Positions 26,866 through 35,821 of a stretch of DNA of 52,011 nucleotides are shown here, piece after piece. The position numbers were made by a program, and so were the translations under genes. This DNA comes from Acidobacteriota bacterium. GTDB taxonomy: Bacteria; Acidobacteriota; Thermoanaerobaculia; Multivoradales; J023. The stretch lies in NCBI GenBank assembly GCA_029263395.1, contig JAJCXO010000019.1:1-52011 (forward strand), given 5' to 3'. The notes beneath the pieces are model-generated. The model did no database searches, was not told the origin of the DNA, and saw only the letters and a list, made by a program, of their open reading frames with translations. Within the stretch, counting starts at the first letter, position 1. Each line of letters begins with the position of its first letter.

Positions 26866-29800
26866 ATGAGTCCTGCAACCAAGTCACCCAGACGCGCGAT
26901 AAGGCAGCTTTATCAAGCTGCTGCGATCCTTTTTACTCTGACTCTCATTCCGGGAACAGCGTGGGCGGCAGATCCCTTTGTCTGTTTCCCGACCTGCTCA
27001 CGAGTCGATGGCCGCATGCTGTCGGTGGCGGGCGTGGCCGGTAACGGCCTGGTCCAAGATATTGTCTTGCGGATCGCTGTCTCAGGCGACGAGCCGGGTA
27101 TCGAGGTCGATGTCTTCGATGCCGATACCGGCGCCAACTGGGACAGCCCCGGTGGTGCCGATGCGGTGCTCTTCGAGCTCTTTGCGGACCCCAACGGCGA
27201 CGGCACCGGGGTGGTGTCGGTGTTGGGCCCAATAAACGGCAACACGCTGGTCGGTGCAGACAACAACTGGGTCAACATTGTCTCGTTGGCCAACGTCCCT
27301 GCGGCTCAGGCGCCCTCCGGTAATTTCATCTACCGATTGCAGATTTCATTGGCCAACCCACTCGGCAGCAGCTGGTCGAGCTTCAAGGTGCGGACCAAAG
27401 GTGTGGTGTCGACTGCAACCCTGACCCCGATTCCAGGTATCTTCGCGCTTACCGCACCGCTGTTCTTCAATCCCCTCGAGATCCCGGCGATCTACCCGAA
27501 CGCAGCCTTCTTCGAAATCGCCCCAACGAGCTTCGACGGCAACGTCGATCTCTTCGTCGAGATCCCCAACGATACGTCCTTCTTCGAGTTCTTCGAGGGA
27601 GATAGCGATCGGGGCAAGGGTGACGGTACCGATCTCGACACCGACGATCCCAACTCGGACAACTTGGCGGTACCGCCGTTCGCGGTAGGAACCAACGCAC
27701 GACCTGAGGGTGTTGCGACGGTCGATCCGGGTTGTACGACCGAAGTTGCAGCCACGGCTTGCCCGGCGGATGATCGCTCGGACATCTTCTTTCAGCGTTC
27801 GCCCAGCATCCAGATCCGTATCACCAAGCCCGATGGCACCGAGTTCCTAGAAGATAATCCTTCCGGCGAGCTCGAATGGGAGCGGATCCGTTTGTCCACT
27901 GCCGCGGTACTCGATCCCACCGTGGATGATTTCATCACCGACACTATTCCGGCCGGCCTCTATCAAGTGCGGCTCGAAGGTATCGATCTTTCAAACCTCA
28001 ACGCCTTCAGCTTCTCCGAAGAAGTGGTCGGCCTGTGCCAGGGACTCGACAAGCCTTGTCGGCCGACCCTGCGCTCCTTCAACTTGGGAGACACAGTCTT
28101 CCTCGACCTCAATGGTGACGGCACGCAGCAGGGTGGCGAGCCGGGCCTCGGCGGTGTGATCGTCGATCTCAAGGGTTCGATGGGTACCTTCCTCTCCAGT
28201 ACCGTCACCGACGGCAATGGCAACTACGAATTCGAGGTCTCTGACGGGCAATATACCGTCGAGATCGCAGCCGAGAACTTCGCGCCGCCAGCGGCAGCGG
28301 CAGGCTCGGTTGGAGACCGGGTTTGGTTCGACCTCGATGGTGATGCCATCGACTCCGGCGAACCGGGTCTAGGTAGTGTCACGGTCGAGTTGGTCGATAC
28401 GGTCAACGGCGTCCAGGGTGACGCGGACGATGTGGTCATCGCGACGACCCAGACCGATGTTGATGGTTTCTACATCTTCAATGAACTGGCGGACGGTACC
28501 TACTACACCCAAGTGGACGAATCGACGGTCAACTCTGGACTGTCGCTGTCGGTCGGCGGCTCGAACCCGAGTCCGACGCGGACGATCCTGGCCGGCGGTG
28601 TGTGCTCCGAGCCCGACTGTCTCGATCTCGACTTTCCCTACACCAACGGCAATCCCGCAGCGGCGACGGCCGGTGATCGGGTGTGGTTCGACACCAACGG
28701 TGACGGCGTGCAAGACGCCAGCGAGACCGGTTTGAGCGGTGTCACCCTGCAGTTGACCAACACCACCACGGGTCGGATCGAGGATCTGACGACCACCGTC
28801 GGCGGTTTCTACCTGTTCACCGACTTGATTCCGGGTGACACCTACGTCATCACCGTGACGGATCAGGCCGACGTGCTGACATCCTTGACCGCAACCTTCC
28901 CGGTCACGAACCCGAGTTCGGTTCCGTTCACACCGCTACCTGGCGATGTGCTGCTCGACAAGGACTTCGGCTACAACGAAGCGGTGACGGCGACGATCGC
29001 GGATCGTGTGTGGTCGGACGACAACTTCAACGGTGTGCTGGATGGCGCCGAGACCGGGCTGGCCGGGGTAACGATCAACCTGCTCGACGTGGCTGGCAAC
29101 AGCATCGCCACCACAACCACCGCTGGCGACGGCACGTTCTCCTTTTCTGGCTTGCCGGTCAGCCTCTACCGTGTGATCGCGAGCGATCTCGACGGTGTGA
29201 CTGCTGGGCGCTTGCCGGCTTCGGTGTCCTCGCTCTCCGGTCTGGATCTCAATCTCGATGGCAGCGGTGTCAACAACGAGACCTTCGCTTATGCCCCGGT
29301 GAGTACCGGCGCTCTCGAAGGTTTGGTAGGAACAACGATCAAAGACTCGAACGGTGATGTCGATAGCCAGGCCGACCTCGTGCCGATCGGCGATCCGGCG
29401 GATAACAACCCGAACTACGACTTCGGCTACATCGCTCCGGGTACTCTCGGGGACCGCGTGTGGCAGGACACCAATGGTGACGGTGTGCAAGACAACCCGA
29501 TCGACGAGCCGGGTATCGTCGGTGTCACGGTTGAGCTCTTCGATCCCGACACCGGCATTACCCTGTCCACCACCACGGGTCCGAACGGGATCTACAGCTT
29601 CACCGGCTTGCGGCCGAATGATGACTACGTGGTGACCGTGATCGATAGCACGCTGCCAGCGGACCTCGAGCAGACCTTCGACCTCGATGACCCGGCGCAG
29701 CCAATCAACACACCGAATACCACGGTGGTGTCATTGGGAACCTCGGCACCGGGTGTGACCGCGGATCGCGATGATGTCGACTTTGGCTACCAGCCGATTG

Positions 29801-32097
29801 TCGGTTCGATCGGTGATCGGGTGTGGCTGGATCTCAACAACGACGGAGTGCAAGACGACCCCCTCGTCGAGACCGGCATCAATGGGTTAACCGTCGAACT
29901 GTTGGACGGCGGCGGTTTGGTTATCGACAGCCAGATGACATCCGGCGACGGCAACTATCTGTTCGAGAACTTACCTGCCGGTAACTACACCGTGCGCGTC
30001 GTACCGCCTGCGGGTCTCGTGCAAACCTTCGATATCGATCTACCGCTCGACAACGAGGCCAGCGTCACGCTGAACCTTGGTGACAATCGCACCGATGTCG
30101 ACTTTGGTTACCTCTCGAGTCTCGGCTCGATCGGCGATCGGGTGTGGCACGATCTCGATGGTGACGGTGTCCAGGATGCCGGCGAAAACGGCATCAACGA
30201 TGTGACCGTCGAGTTACTCAATGGTGGCGGCTCGGTCATCACCAGCGATGTCACCTCGGGTGACGGCAACTACTTCTTCGGTGAGCTCCAGGCCGGGACC
30301 TACACGGTGCGCGTCGTCGATACCACGCTGCCCGAGGGTTTCCTCCAGACCTTTGATATCCAAGGGCCGCTCGACGATCAAGCGACCGTGACGCTCGGTC
30401 CTGGTGAGGATCGTGACGATGTCGACTTCGGTTATGCCGATGAGTGCCTGACCGACATCGATTTCGAGACCGACGGTAACGGCGGTACTCTGTCGAAGGG
30501 TCAAATCATCGACGACGAGTGGGCGAAGTTCGGCGTCACCGTGACCACCGACAACCCGATCGTCAATCCGGCGATGATTTTCTACTCGGGCAGCCCAACC
30601 GGTGGTGATTACGATCTCGGTACTCCGAACGAAGATTTCGGCGGCCCGGGGATCGGCAGCGGTGGCAGCGCAGGTGCACCGGGAGCCAACACAGCGGCAC
30701 TCGGCAACGTACTGATCATTTCCGAGGACGGTGACCAAACAGACCCGGATGACGACGCCTCCGGCGGCACCCTGATCTTCACCTTCGCCCATCCGGTGCG
30801 AATTGATCAGATCGGCATTCTCGACATCGATGAAGGTATGGCCGGCAAGATCCGGGCCTTCGATGCTGGCGGGGCGATGATCGGTTCGACCGCCATGGCC
30901 AACAACCTGGGCAACAACAGCGTCCAGACAGTTACCCTCGGCGTCGCCGGTGTGAGCCGTCTAGAGGTTCTCTTCCCGGGTAGCGGTGCGGTTACCAACA
31001 TCGAGTTCTGTGTCGACTGCCAGGTGGTGCAGGTGCGGGACAACTTCAGCACCGATTCCTTCAACAACAACAATGGTGCCGACGATTGGGCCGCTGGTTG
31101 GATCGAGAACGATCCACAGTCCGGTGGTGCGGGACCGTCAGCCGGCCAGGTGCAGGTGCACGATGACCTGCTGACCCTCGATGACCAACCGAACACCGGT
31201 GGTTACCCGAGTGCTGCACGCCAAGTGGATCTCTCCGGTACCCAGAATGCAACGCTGAGTTTCAAGTTCTTGACCAGTTCCGGTGTCGACCCGAGTGATG
31301 CGGTGACGGTTGAGGTCTCGAGTGATGGCGGGGCAACCTGGAGCACCTTGGAAGTGATCACCAACATCCACGGTGCGGTTACCCAAGCGCGCGACTACGA
31401 CATCTCGGCGTTCGCCTCATCGGAGACTCAGATCCGGTTCCGGGTGACGAAGTACTACGGAGGTTCGAACGAGTTCTTCTGCCTCAAGTTCGTCGAGATC
31501 TCGACCGACTGTGCCAACGGTTCCAGCTGTCAGGACAGTGCGGTTCGCGACAACTTCAATGCGGTCTCTTTCGGCAACAATGACGGGCCCGACAACTGGT
31601 CAGCGGACTGGATCGAAAACGATCCGGAAAACAATGGCAAGGGACCCTGGAATGGTCAGGTGCAGATCAACAACAGCCGACTGGTCATGGACGATTACTT
31701 CGATACGGGTTACTACCCGAGTGTCGCTCGTCAGGCCGACCTCTCGGGTGTAACGTCTGCGACGTTGCACTACATATACCTGACCACTTCCGGTGTCGAT
31801 AGCCACGATGAGGTACTTGTCGAAGCGTCGAGCAATGGTGGATCAACGTGGACGGTTGTCGATGTCATCTCCGGCATTACCGGCGCGGTCACCAAACCGA
31901 GGAGTATCGATATCTCGGCCTTTGCTTCGGGAGAGACTCAGGTCCGCTTCCGGATCTCCAAAAACTATGGCGGTTCGGACGAGTCCTTCCTTCTGGAGTT
32001 TGTCGAGATCGAGGGAAAATGTCCCGGCGACAGTTCAGCGAACTCGGGTGGACCGTCGGGCGGGATTCAGCCGGTGATCGGCGGGATCCAACCCTGA
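26866..32097 (+). CDS. Giant secreted SdrD B-like repeat protein, paralogue 2
   Basis: A 1,743-residue exported protein, a tandem paralogue of the preceding gene. The signal peptide ends LIPGTAWAAD. The N-terminal domain (FVCFPTCSRVDGRMLSVAG onward) is almost the same as in paralogue 1. There are seven SdrD B-like repeats instead of five, the last three opening GDRVWQDTNGDG, GDRVWLDLNNDG and GDRVWHDLDGDG. A new ~190-residue domain (about 30450-31020; contains GTPNEDFGGPGIGSGG and a LDIDEG motif) is inserted before two copies of the same C-terminal beta-sandwich. It ends with Gly/Ser/Pro-rich GGIQPVIGGIQP. Expansion by repeat duplication is the simplest explanation. A surface role is inferred. 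Confidence 0.88.
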   Translation: MSPATKSPRRAIRQLYQAAAILFTLTLIPGTAWAADPFVCFPTCSRVDGRMLSVAGVAGNGLVQDIVLRIAVSGDEPGIEVDVFDADTGANWDSPGGADAVLFELFADPNGDGTGVVSVLGPINGNTLVGADNNWVNIVSLANVPAAQAPSGNFIYRLQISLANPLGSSWSSFKVRTKGVVSTATLTPIPGIFALTAPLFFNPLEIPAIYPNAAFFEIAPTSFDGNVDLFVEIPNDTSFFEFFEGDSDRGKGDGTDLDTDDPNSDNLAVPPFAVGTNARPEGVATVDPGCTTEVAATACPADDRSDIFFQRSPSIQIRITKPDGTEFLEDNPSGELEWERIRLSTAAVLDPTVDDFITDTIPAGLYQVRLEGIDLSNLNAFSFSEEVVGLCQGLDKPCRPTLRSFNLGDTVFLDLNGDGTQQGGEPGLGGVIVDLKGSMGTFLSSTVTDGNGNYEFEVSDGQYTVEIAAENFAPPAAAAGSVGDRVWFDLDGDAIDSGEPGLGSVTVELVDTVNGVQGDADDVVIATTQTDVDGFYIFNELADGTYYTQVDESTVNSGLSLSVGGSNPSPTRTILAGGVCSEPDCLDLDFPYTNGNPAAATAGDRVWFDTNGDGVQDASETGLSGVTLQLTNTTTGRIEDLTTTVGGFYLFTDLIPGDTYVITVTDQADVLTSLTATFPVTNPSSVPFTPLPGDVLLDKDFGYNEAVTATIADRVWSDDNFNGVLDGAETGLAGVTINLLDVAGNSIATTTTAGDGTFSFSGLPVSLYRVIASDLDGVTAGRLPASVSSLSGLDLNLDGSGVNNETFAYAPVSTGALEGLVGTTIKDSNGDVDSQADLVPIGDPADNNPNYDFGYIAPGTLGDRVWQDTNGDGVQDNPIDEPGIVGVTVELFDPDTGITLSTTTGPNGIYSFTGLRPNDDYVVTVIDSTLPADLEQTFDLDDPAQPINTPNTTVVSLGTSAPGVTADRDDVDFGYQPIVGSIGDRVWLDLNNDGVQDDPLVETGINGLTVELLDGGGLVIDSQMTSGDGNYLFENLPAGNYTVRVVPPAGLVQTFDIDLPLDNEASVTLNLGDNRTDVDFGYLSSLGSIGDRVWHDLDGDGVQDAGENGINDVTVELLNGGGSVITSDVTSGDGNYFFGELQAGTYTVRVVDTTLPEGFLQTFDIQGPLDDQATVTLGPGEDRDDVDFGYADECLTDIDFETDGNGGTLSKGQIIDDEWAKFGVTVTTDNPIVNPAMIFYSGSPTGGDYDLGTPNEDFGGPGIGSGGSAGAPGANTAALGNVLIISEDGDQTDPDDDASGGTLIFTFAHPVRIDQIGILDIDEGMAGKIRAFDAGGAMIGSTAMANNLGNNSVQTVTLGVAGVSRLEVLFPGSGAVTNIEFCVDCQVVQVRDNFSTDSFNNNNGADDWAAGWIENDPQSGGAGPSAGQVQVHDDLLTLDDQPNTGGYPSAARQVDLSGTQNATLSFKFLTSSGVDPSDAVTVEVSSDGGATWSTLEVITNIHGAVTQARDYDISAFASSETQIRFRVTKYYGGSNEFFCLKFVEISTDCANGSSCQDSAVRDNFNAVSFGNNDGPDNWSADWIENDPENNGKGPWNGQVQINNSRLVMDDYFDTGYYPSVARQADLSGVTSATLHYIYLTTSGVDSHDEVLVEASSNGGSTWTVVDVISGITGAVTKPRSIDISAFASGETQVRFRISKNYGGSDESFLLEFVEIEGKCPGDSSANSGGPSGGIQPVIGGIQP

Positions 32098-32133
32098 GAA
32101 GGGACCTAGTGTCGTCCTGATGGTCTGAAAGCG

Positions 32134-32165
32134 AGCGGGCTCGGAGTTATTCCGAGTCCGCTTTT
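32134..32165 (+). terminator. Rho-independent terminator after secreted paralogue 2
   Basis: A 12-bp stem (AGCGGGCTCGGA with TCCGAGTCCGCT, one G-T pair) with a GTTAT loop and TTTT tail. The stem sequence is nearly the same as that of the terminator after paralogue 1, so the duplicated unit included the terminator. Confidence 0.92.
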
Positions 32166-32241
32166 GAACGTTTCAGGACTCCTTGAACACTGCTTGATTG
32201 CGCAGGCGATAGGCTAAATGCAAAGAACTCGTGGCATAAGG

Positions 32242-32247
32242 TACAAT
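32242..32247 (+). promoter_or_regulatory. Candidate -10 box for the lasso-type cluster
   Basis: TACAAT lies 7 nt before the ATG at 32255, with no Shine-Dalgarno in between, suggesting a leaderless first gene of the operon. The -35 region is not recognisable. Confidence 0.4.
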
Positions 32248-32254
32248 ATTACTA

Positions 32255-32548
32255 ATGGGTGCGATGACAACTTCGTTGGAGGCCAGGGTTTCGATTCCAG
32301 AGACAGTGCTGTTCCGGGAGTTAGCCGGTGAGGCAGTTCTGTTGGTCTTGGACAAGCGCCGCTATTACGGGCTTGACGAGATGGGGACTCGAATGTGGCA
32401 CCTCCTCCGTGAACATGAGAATCTTCACCAAGTCTTCACAGCACTCCTTGGAGCCTACGATGTTTCAGAGCAGCGGTTGCGCGAAGATCTATTTGAATTC
32501 GTGCACAACCTTGTCTCGCGAAACATCGTTGAGCTCGATGAGGGCTGA
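32255..32548 (+). CDS. PqqD-like peptide-recognition protein (lasso B1-like)
   Basis: A 97-residue PqqD-family protein. It shows the family pattern of a short beta-hairpin (VLFRELAGEAVLLVLDKRRYYGLDEMGTRMWHLL) followed by helices (VFTALLGAYDVSEQRLREDLFEFVHNLVSRNIVEL). Such proteins bind the leader of a ribosomal peptide and deliver it to the modifying enzyme. In lasso clusters the stand-alone form is called B1. It begins the cluster, 111 nt before the cyclase gene. ATG 32264 is an alternative start. Confidence 0.85.
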   Translation: MGAMTTSLEARVSIPETVLFRELAGEAVLLVLDKRRYYGLDEMGTRMWHLLREHENLHQVFTALLGAYDVSEQRLREDLFEFVHNLVSRNIVELDEG

Positions 32549-32659
32549 GTTTCAGCACTCGCGCATCTCTGCCGGATACTGTGTTTTTGGCAGAGACCGT
32601 GTCTCTGACGGACGCATGGTCGGTCAGAGGTTGCCGAGCGTCGTTTCCAAGAGCCTGAG

Positions 32660-34675
32660 ATGAGTGGGATCTGTGGCACGCTCCACCTTGATGGAGCCCC
32701 CGTCCAACCAGAGCTGCTGCGGACGATGGCAACTGCAGCGGCTTTTCGTGGACGTGACGGTATTCGGTATTGGGTTGACGGTGCGGTAGGTTTTGCTCAT
32801 CTTGCGCTCCATACGACGCCCGAATCGGTTCGAGAGCGTCAGCCGTTGTTGCTGAAAAAGGCAGGTCCGGGTCGAGCAGTAGGTCCGGGTGAAACAGCAG
32901 GTCTGGGTGGACCAGCTTCGGGCGGACCAGCTTCGGGCGAACCAGCGTGTTGTTTGACCGCGGATGCCAGGATCGATGGTCGCCGTGAGCTCGAAGAGGT
33001 TCTGACGACAAGCGGCCACCTGGATCACCACGAGCCTACCGACGCCGATCTCATTCTGGCGGCTTATCGGTGCTGGGGAGAACAGTGTCCCGAGCACCTA
33101 GTGGGTGATTACGCCTTCGCCGTGTGGGACGGGAACCAACGTAAGCTGTTCTGTGCCCGTGATGTTGTGGGAGCCAAGCCGTTCCACTACCACTTCGATG
33201 GTCGCACGTTCCACTTCGCATCGGATCTCCGTCAGATCCTGGCGGATCCTGCCATTTCGCGCGATCTCGATGGTTATGCCATCTCTGATTTCTTGACCTT
33301 CAACTTCCGCCATTTGGCGCGGACGATGTTCGGTGCCATCCAAAGGTTGTTACCCGGGCACTGCTTGGTGCTCGATGCCGACGGGCCGCGAGCCTGGCGG
33401 TATTGGAATCCGGATGAGACGCCGCAGATTCGTTATCGCTCCGAAGATCAGTATGTCGAGCATTTCCGCGATCTCCTGTGGCACGCGGTCGGCGATCGGA
33501 TGCGCAGTCATTCTGGGCGCGCCGCGATCTTGACCAGCGGCGGAGTCGACTCGTCATCCGTTGCAGCATTGGCACAGCATCTGTATGCAAGCGGTCGCAG
33601 CCCCACCCAACCGATTGCTTACACGATCGCCTTCGAGCGCCACCGCGAGTGTGATGAGCGGCACTATGCCATGGAGTTGGCCGATGATCCGGGGATCGAG
33701 TTCCGCCAGGTCACAGCTGAGAAGTTTGGCCTGTTAGATAGTGGGCCGACGATCGAATCGCCCATCATTCTGGGCGAAAGCCTCTTCCGGCACTTGCATT
33801 CACAGATGCGAGAGGATGGCTGCGATGTCGTCATGGACGGCGTTGGCGGCGATAGTCTGTTCGATGGAGCAAAGTTGCTTTACTGGGACGAGGCTCGATC
33901 CGGTAGATGGTGGCGGCTGAGGCCTTGGCTGGCCGCAGGCCGAGAGAGTGGATTCTCTTGGCCACAGGCTATTCGTTCCTATTGTCTGGTGCCACTGACC
34001 TCAAAACGGTTACGATATTGGCTAGATTCACGGATGTCTCGTTCCCGGTATTGGCACGTACCGCGCTGGCTTCGTCCTGAGCTGGCTGACAAGACGTCCG
34101 CGGCCGAGCGCCTTTTCCAGTCCAGTTACACCAAAAAGTTCCGGGGAGTCGCCCGGCAGTATCAGTATGAAGACATCATCAGTCTGGCTCAGCAGAGTCC
34201 CGGCAACGATGCGTTCGTCGGGCGGGCTGCGGCTGCCCATCTCGACCATCGTTTCCCGCTTCTCGATCGTCGACTCGCCGAGTTTGTGCTCGCGACCCCG
34301 GTCGAGCTCGGTGCAAAACCCGGGCGAGGCAAGACCAAGTGGTTGTTGCGGCGCGCGATGGAAGGTCTTCTGCCGGAGCGCATTCGCCAACGTCCAGACA
34401 AGACTGGATGGGGGCCATACCTTACCTACCAGCTCTACCAGGAGTCTGCGGAAGAGGTCCGTGGGCTTTTTGCCGATTCTCAACTCGGCGGCCGACAGTT
34501 GGTCGACGAGAATTTGCTGCTAGAGGAGTTCGAAGCCTTTTGTGATGGCAAGAACGACCTCTATGATGGCAGTTCGATCCTTTACCCTTTATGCATGGAA
34601 TGGTGGCTTCAAAAGCACACACATCGAGAGCAGGCCATTCTCTTCGAGCAACTTGAACCCTGGCAATACGAGTAG
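32660..34675 (+). CDS. Asparagine synthetase-like lasso peptide cyclase
   Basis: A 671-residue AsnB homologue. The start MSGICG replaces the catalytic Cys2 of true glutaminases with Ser, as is common in lasso cyclases that only use the ATP site. The synthetase domain has the pyrophosphate loop SGGVDSS at residues 293-299, plus DGVGGDSLFDG, and ends near GRGKTKWLLRRAMEGLLPERIRQRPDK. It should adenylate the Asp side chain of the precursor and close the macrolactam ring. A run of Gly/Pro/Ala repeats (about residues 69-96, from a 15/18-nt tandem array) interrupts the glutaminase-like domain. It lies directly upstream of the precursor gene. Confidence 0.88.
   Translation: MSGICGTLHLDGAPVQPELLRTMATAAAFRGRDGIRYWVDGAVGFAHLALHTTPESVRERQPLLLKKAGPGRAVGPGETAGLGGPASGGPASGEPACCLTADARIDGRRELEEVLTTSGHLDHHEPTDADLILAAYRCWGEQCPEHLVGDYAFAVWDGNQRKLFCARDVVGAKPFHYHFDGRTFHFASDLRQILADPAISRDLDGYAISDFLTFNFRHLARTMFGAIQRLLPGHCLVLDADGPRAWRYWNPDETPQIRYRSEDQYVEHFRDLLWHAVGDRMRSHSGRAAILTSGGVDSSSVAALAQHLYASGRSPTQPIAYTIAFERHRECDERHYAMELADDPGIEFRQVTAEKFGLLDSGPTIESPIILGESLFRHLHSQMREDGCDVVMDGVGGDSLFDGAKLLYWDEARSGRWWRLRPWLAAGRESGFSWPQAIRSYCLVPLTSKRLRYWLDSRMSRSRYWHVPRWLRPELADKTSAAERLFQSSYTKKFRGVARQYQYEDIISLAQQSPGNDAFVGRAAAAHLDHRFPLLDRRLAEFVLATPVELGAKPGRGKTKWLLRRAMEGLLPERIRQRPDKTGWGPYLTYQLYQESAEEVRGLFADSQLGGRQLVDENLLLEEFEAFCDGKNDLYDGSSILYPLCMEWWLQKHTHREQAILFEQLEPWQYE
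32863..32947. repeat. In-frame 18/15-nt tandem repeat in the cyclase gene
   Basis: Three 18-nt units (GGTCCGGGTCGAGCAGTA and two variants) are followed by two 15-nt units (TCGGGCGGACCAGCT, TCGGGCGAACCAGCG). They encode a Gly/Pro/Ala-rich loop and keep the reading frame. Confidence 0.8.
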
Positions 34676-34700
34676 AATGCAGTCATAGGAGACGTACGCC

Positions 34701-34895
34701 ATGACCCTCAGACATACAAACCCGACCGCCGTGGATACTGGCGGAAAGCCAGGAAGCTTAGACGAGCGCACGGCCAAGCTACCCTACCAACGGCCCCGCG
34801 TGATCGACTATGGGTCTCTGACCGAGCTCACTGGCTCGGCTACAGGGACGATGTTGGATGGAGCGCCGTTCATGGCAACGGGCGTCAATCCGTAG
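34701..34895 (+). CDS. Lasso peptide precursor
   Basis: A 64-residue precursor with a good Shine-Dalgarno (TAGGAGA). The leader matches the lasso recognition rule exactly: Y29, P32, V34, G38 and T44 (YxxPx(L/V)xxxGxxxxxT), with the Thr at the -2 position and Gly45 at -1, as in fusilassin. The predicted core is residues 46-64, SATGTMLDGAPFMATGVNP. Ring closure would join the amino group of S1 to the side chain of D8, an 8-residue ring, leaving an 11-residue tail. Alternatives are cleavage before Gly45, giving a G1-D9 ring. It sits between the cyclase and the phosphoribosyltransferase fusion. The product's activity is unknown. Confidence 0.85.
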   Translation: MTLRHTNPTAVDTGGKPGSLDERTAKLPYQRPRVIDYGSLTELTGSATGTMLDGAPFMATGVNP

Positions 34896-34918
34896 GGTGT
34901 TGTCCAGCGCTGTGAGCG

Positions 34919-35821
34919 ATGCCGGAAGCCCCGATCTCCTATCGCCAGGCCGAGATCCTGTGCGCACGGCTCGCTGAGAAGCTCCGGCGACACCTGGGCG
35001 CGGAGTTACCCGCCAGTCGCTTCCTTGCTAGTCCGCGAGGGGGTTTCATCGTCCTGGGCATGTTGAGTTATTGCCTGGATTTGGAGAAATCACAGCTGGA
35101 AGAGATCTCCAGCGAAGGGGACGGCCCGGTAGTTGTAGTGGACGACTGTGCGATCTCTGGCGCTCGATCCGGGGTCATGCTCGAGCGTCTCGGCACGAAG
35201 CGAGTCGTCTTCGCCCATTTGTTTTCACATCCTCACCTGCGTCAGAATTTGGTGGATCGTGAGCCCAACGTCGAAGCCTGCTTGGCGGCGGCGGATCTTC
35301 GTGCGGTCCGCGACTTCGGGCCCGGAGAACAGGCAGAGTGGGTCGCTCGCCTACCGGGCCGACGGTATTGGCTGGGGATTGCCGAACAATTAGCGTTCGC
35401 CTGGTCGGAGCCCAGAGTGGTGATGTGGAATGCGCGCACCAGCCGACTCGAAGATGATTGGCATTGGAGCTCGCCGCGAATCTGCCTTGCCACCCGGGGT
35501 GTGTTGGACCCACCGTTTCCCGAGGGTGACACCCTGGGCGACTATGCGTTGCCCACCGGCGTCCTGTGGAAGCGCGATGGCGAAGCGATTGTGCTCTGGA
35601 ACCCGCACACCGATCGTGTCCATGGGCTCGAAGGACTTGCCAGCGCGATGTGGCGGAGTCTGATGAGTGGCGGTGATTTGGAGGCTTCAGTCAATCGCCT
35701 CGGTGCACGTTACGAGGTGGCAGAAAGCCAGTTGCGCCAGGATCTCCAGAACTTTGTTGAGGAGTTGGTCAGTCTTGGGTTGCTTGCCGATAGTCTGTCC
35801 GAGGACGCTGCGTCCTCGTGA
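34919..35821 (+). CDS. Phosphoribosyltransferase-like protein fused to a PqqD-like domain
   Basis: A 300-residue fusion. The N-terminal half is a type I phosphoribosyltransferase fold: SPRGGFIVLGML (38-49) and the PRPP-binding loop VVVVDDCAISGARSG (71-85), with the paired acidic D75 and D76. Residues of about 208-293 resemble PqqD (VLWKRDGEAIVLWNPHTDRVHGLEGLASAMWRSLM..., then a LRQDLQNFVEELVSLGLL helix). The PqqD part would hold the leader while the transferase acts, so ribosylation or phosphoribosyl transfer to the peptide is possible, but this is inference. It starts 24 nt after the precursor. It has no Cys/His/Asp pattern of a B2 leader peptidase. Confidence 0.72.
   Translation: MPEAPISYRQAEILCARLAEKLRRHLGAELPASRFLASPRGGFIVLGMLSYCLDLEKSQLEEISSEGDGPVVVVDDCAISGARSGVMLERLGTKRVVFAHLFSHPHLRQNLVDREPNVEACLAAADLRAVRDFGPGEQAEWVARLPGRRYWLGIAEQLAFAWSEPRVVMWNARTSRLEDDWHWSSPRICLATRGVLDPPFPEGDTLGDYALPTGVLWKRDGEAIVLWNPHTDRVHGLEGLASAMWRSLMSGGDLEASVNRLGARYEVAESQLRQDLQNFVEELVSLGLLADSLSEDAASS

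Noticed and set aside
34919-35821. The fusion protein as the missing B2 leader protease of the lasso cluster.
   Set aside because: It has no Cys-His-Asp transglutaminase pattern; the visible motif is a PRPP-binding loop.
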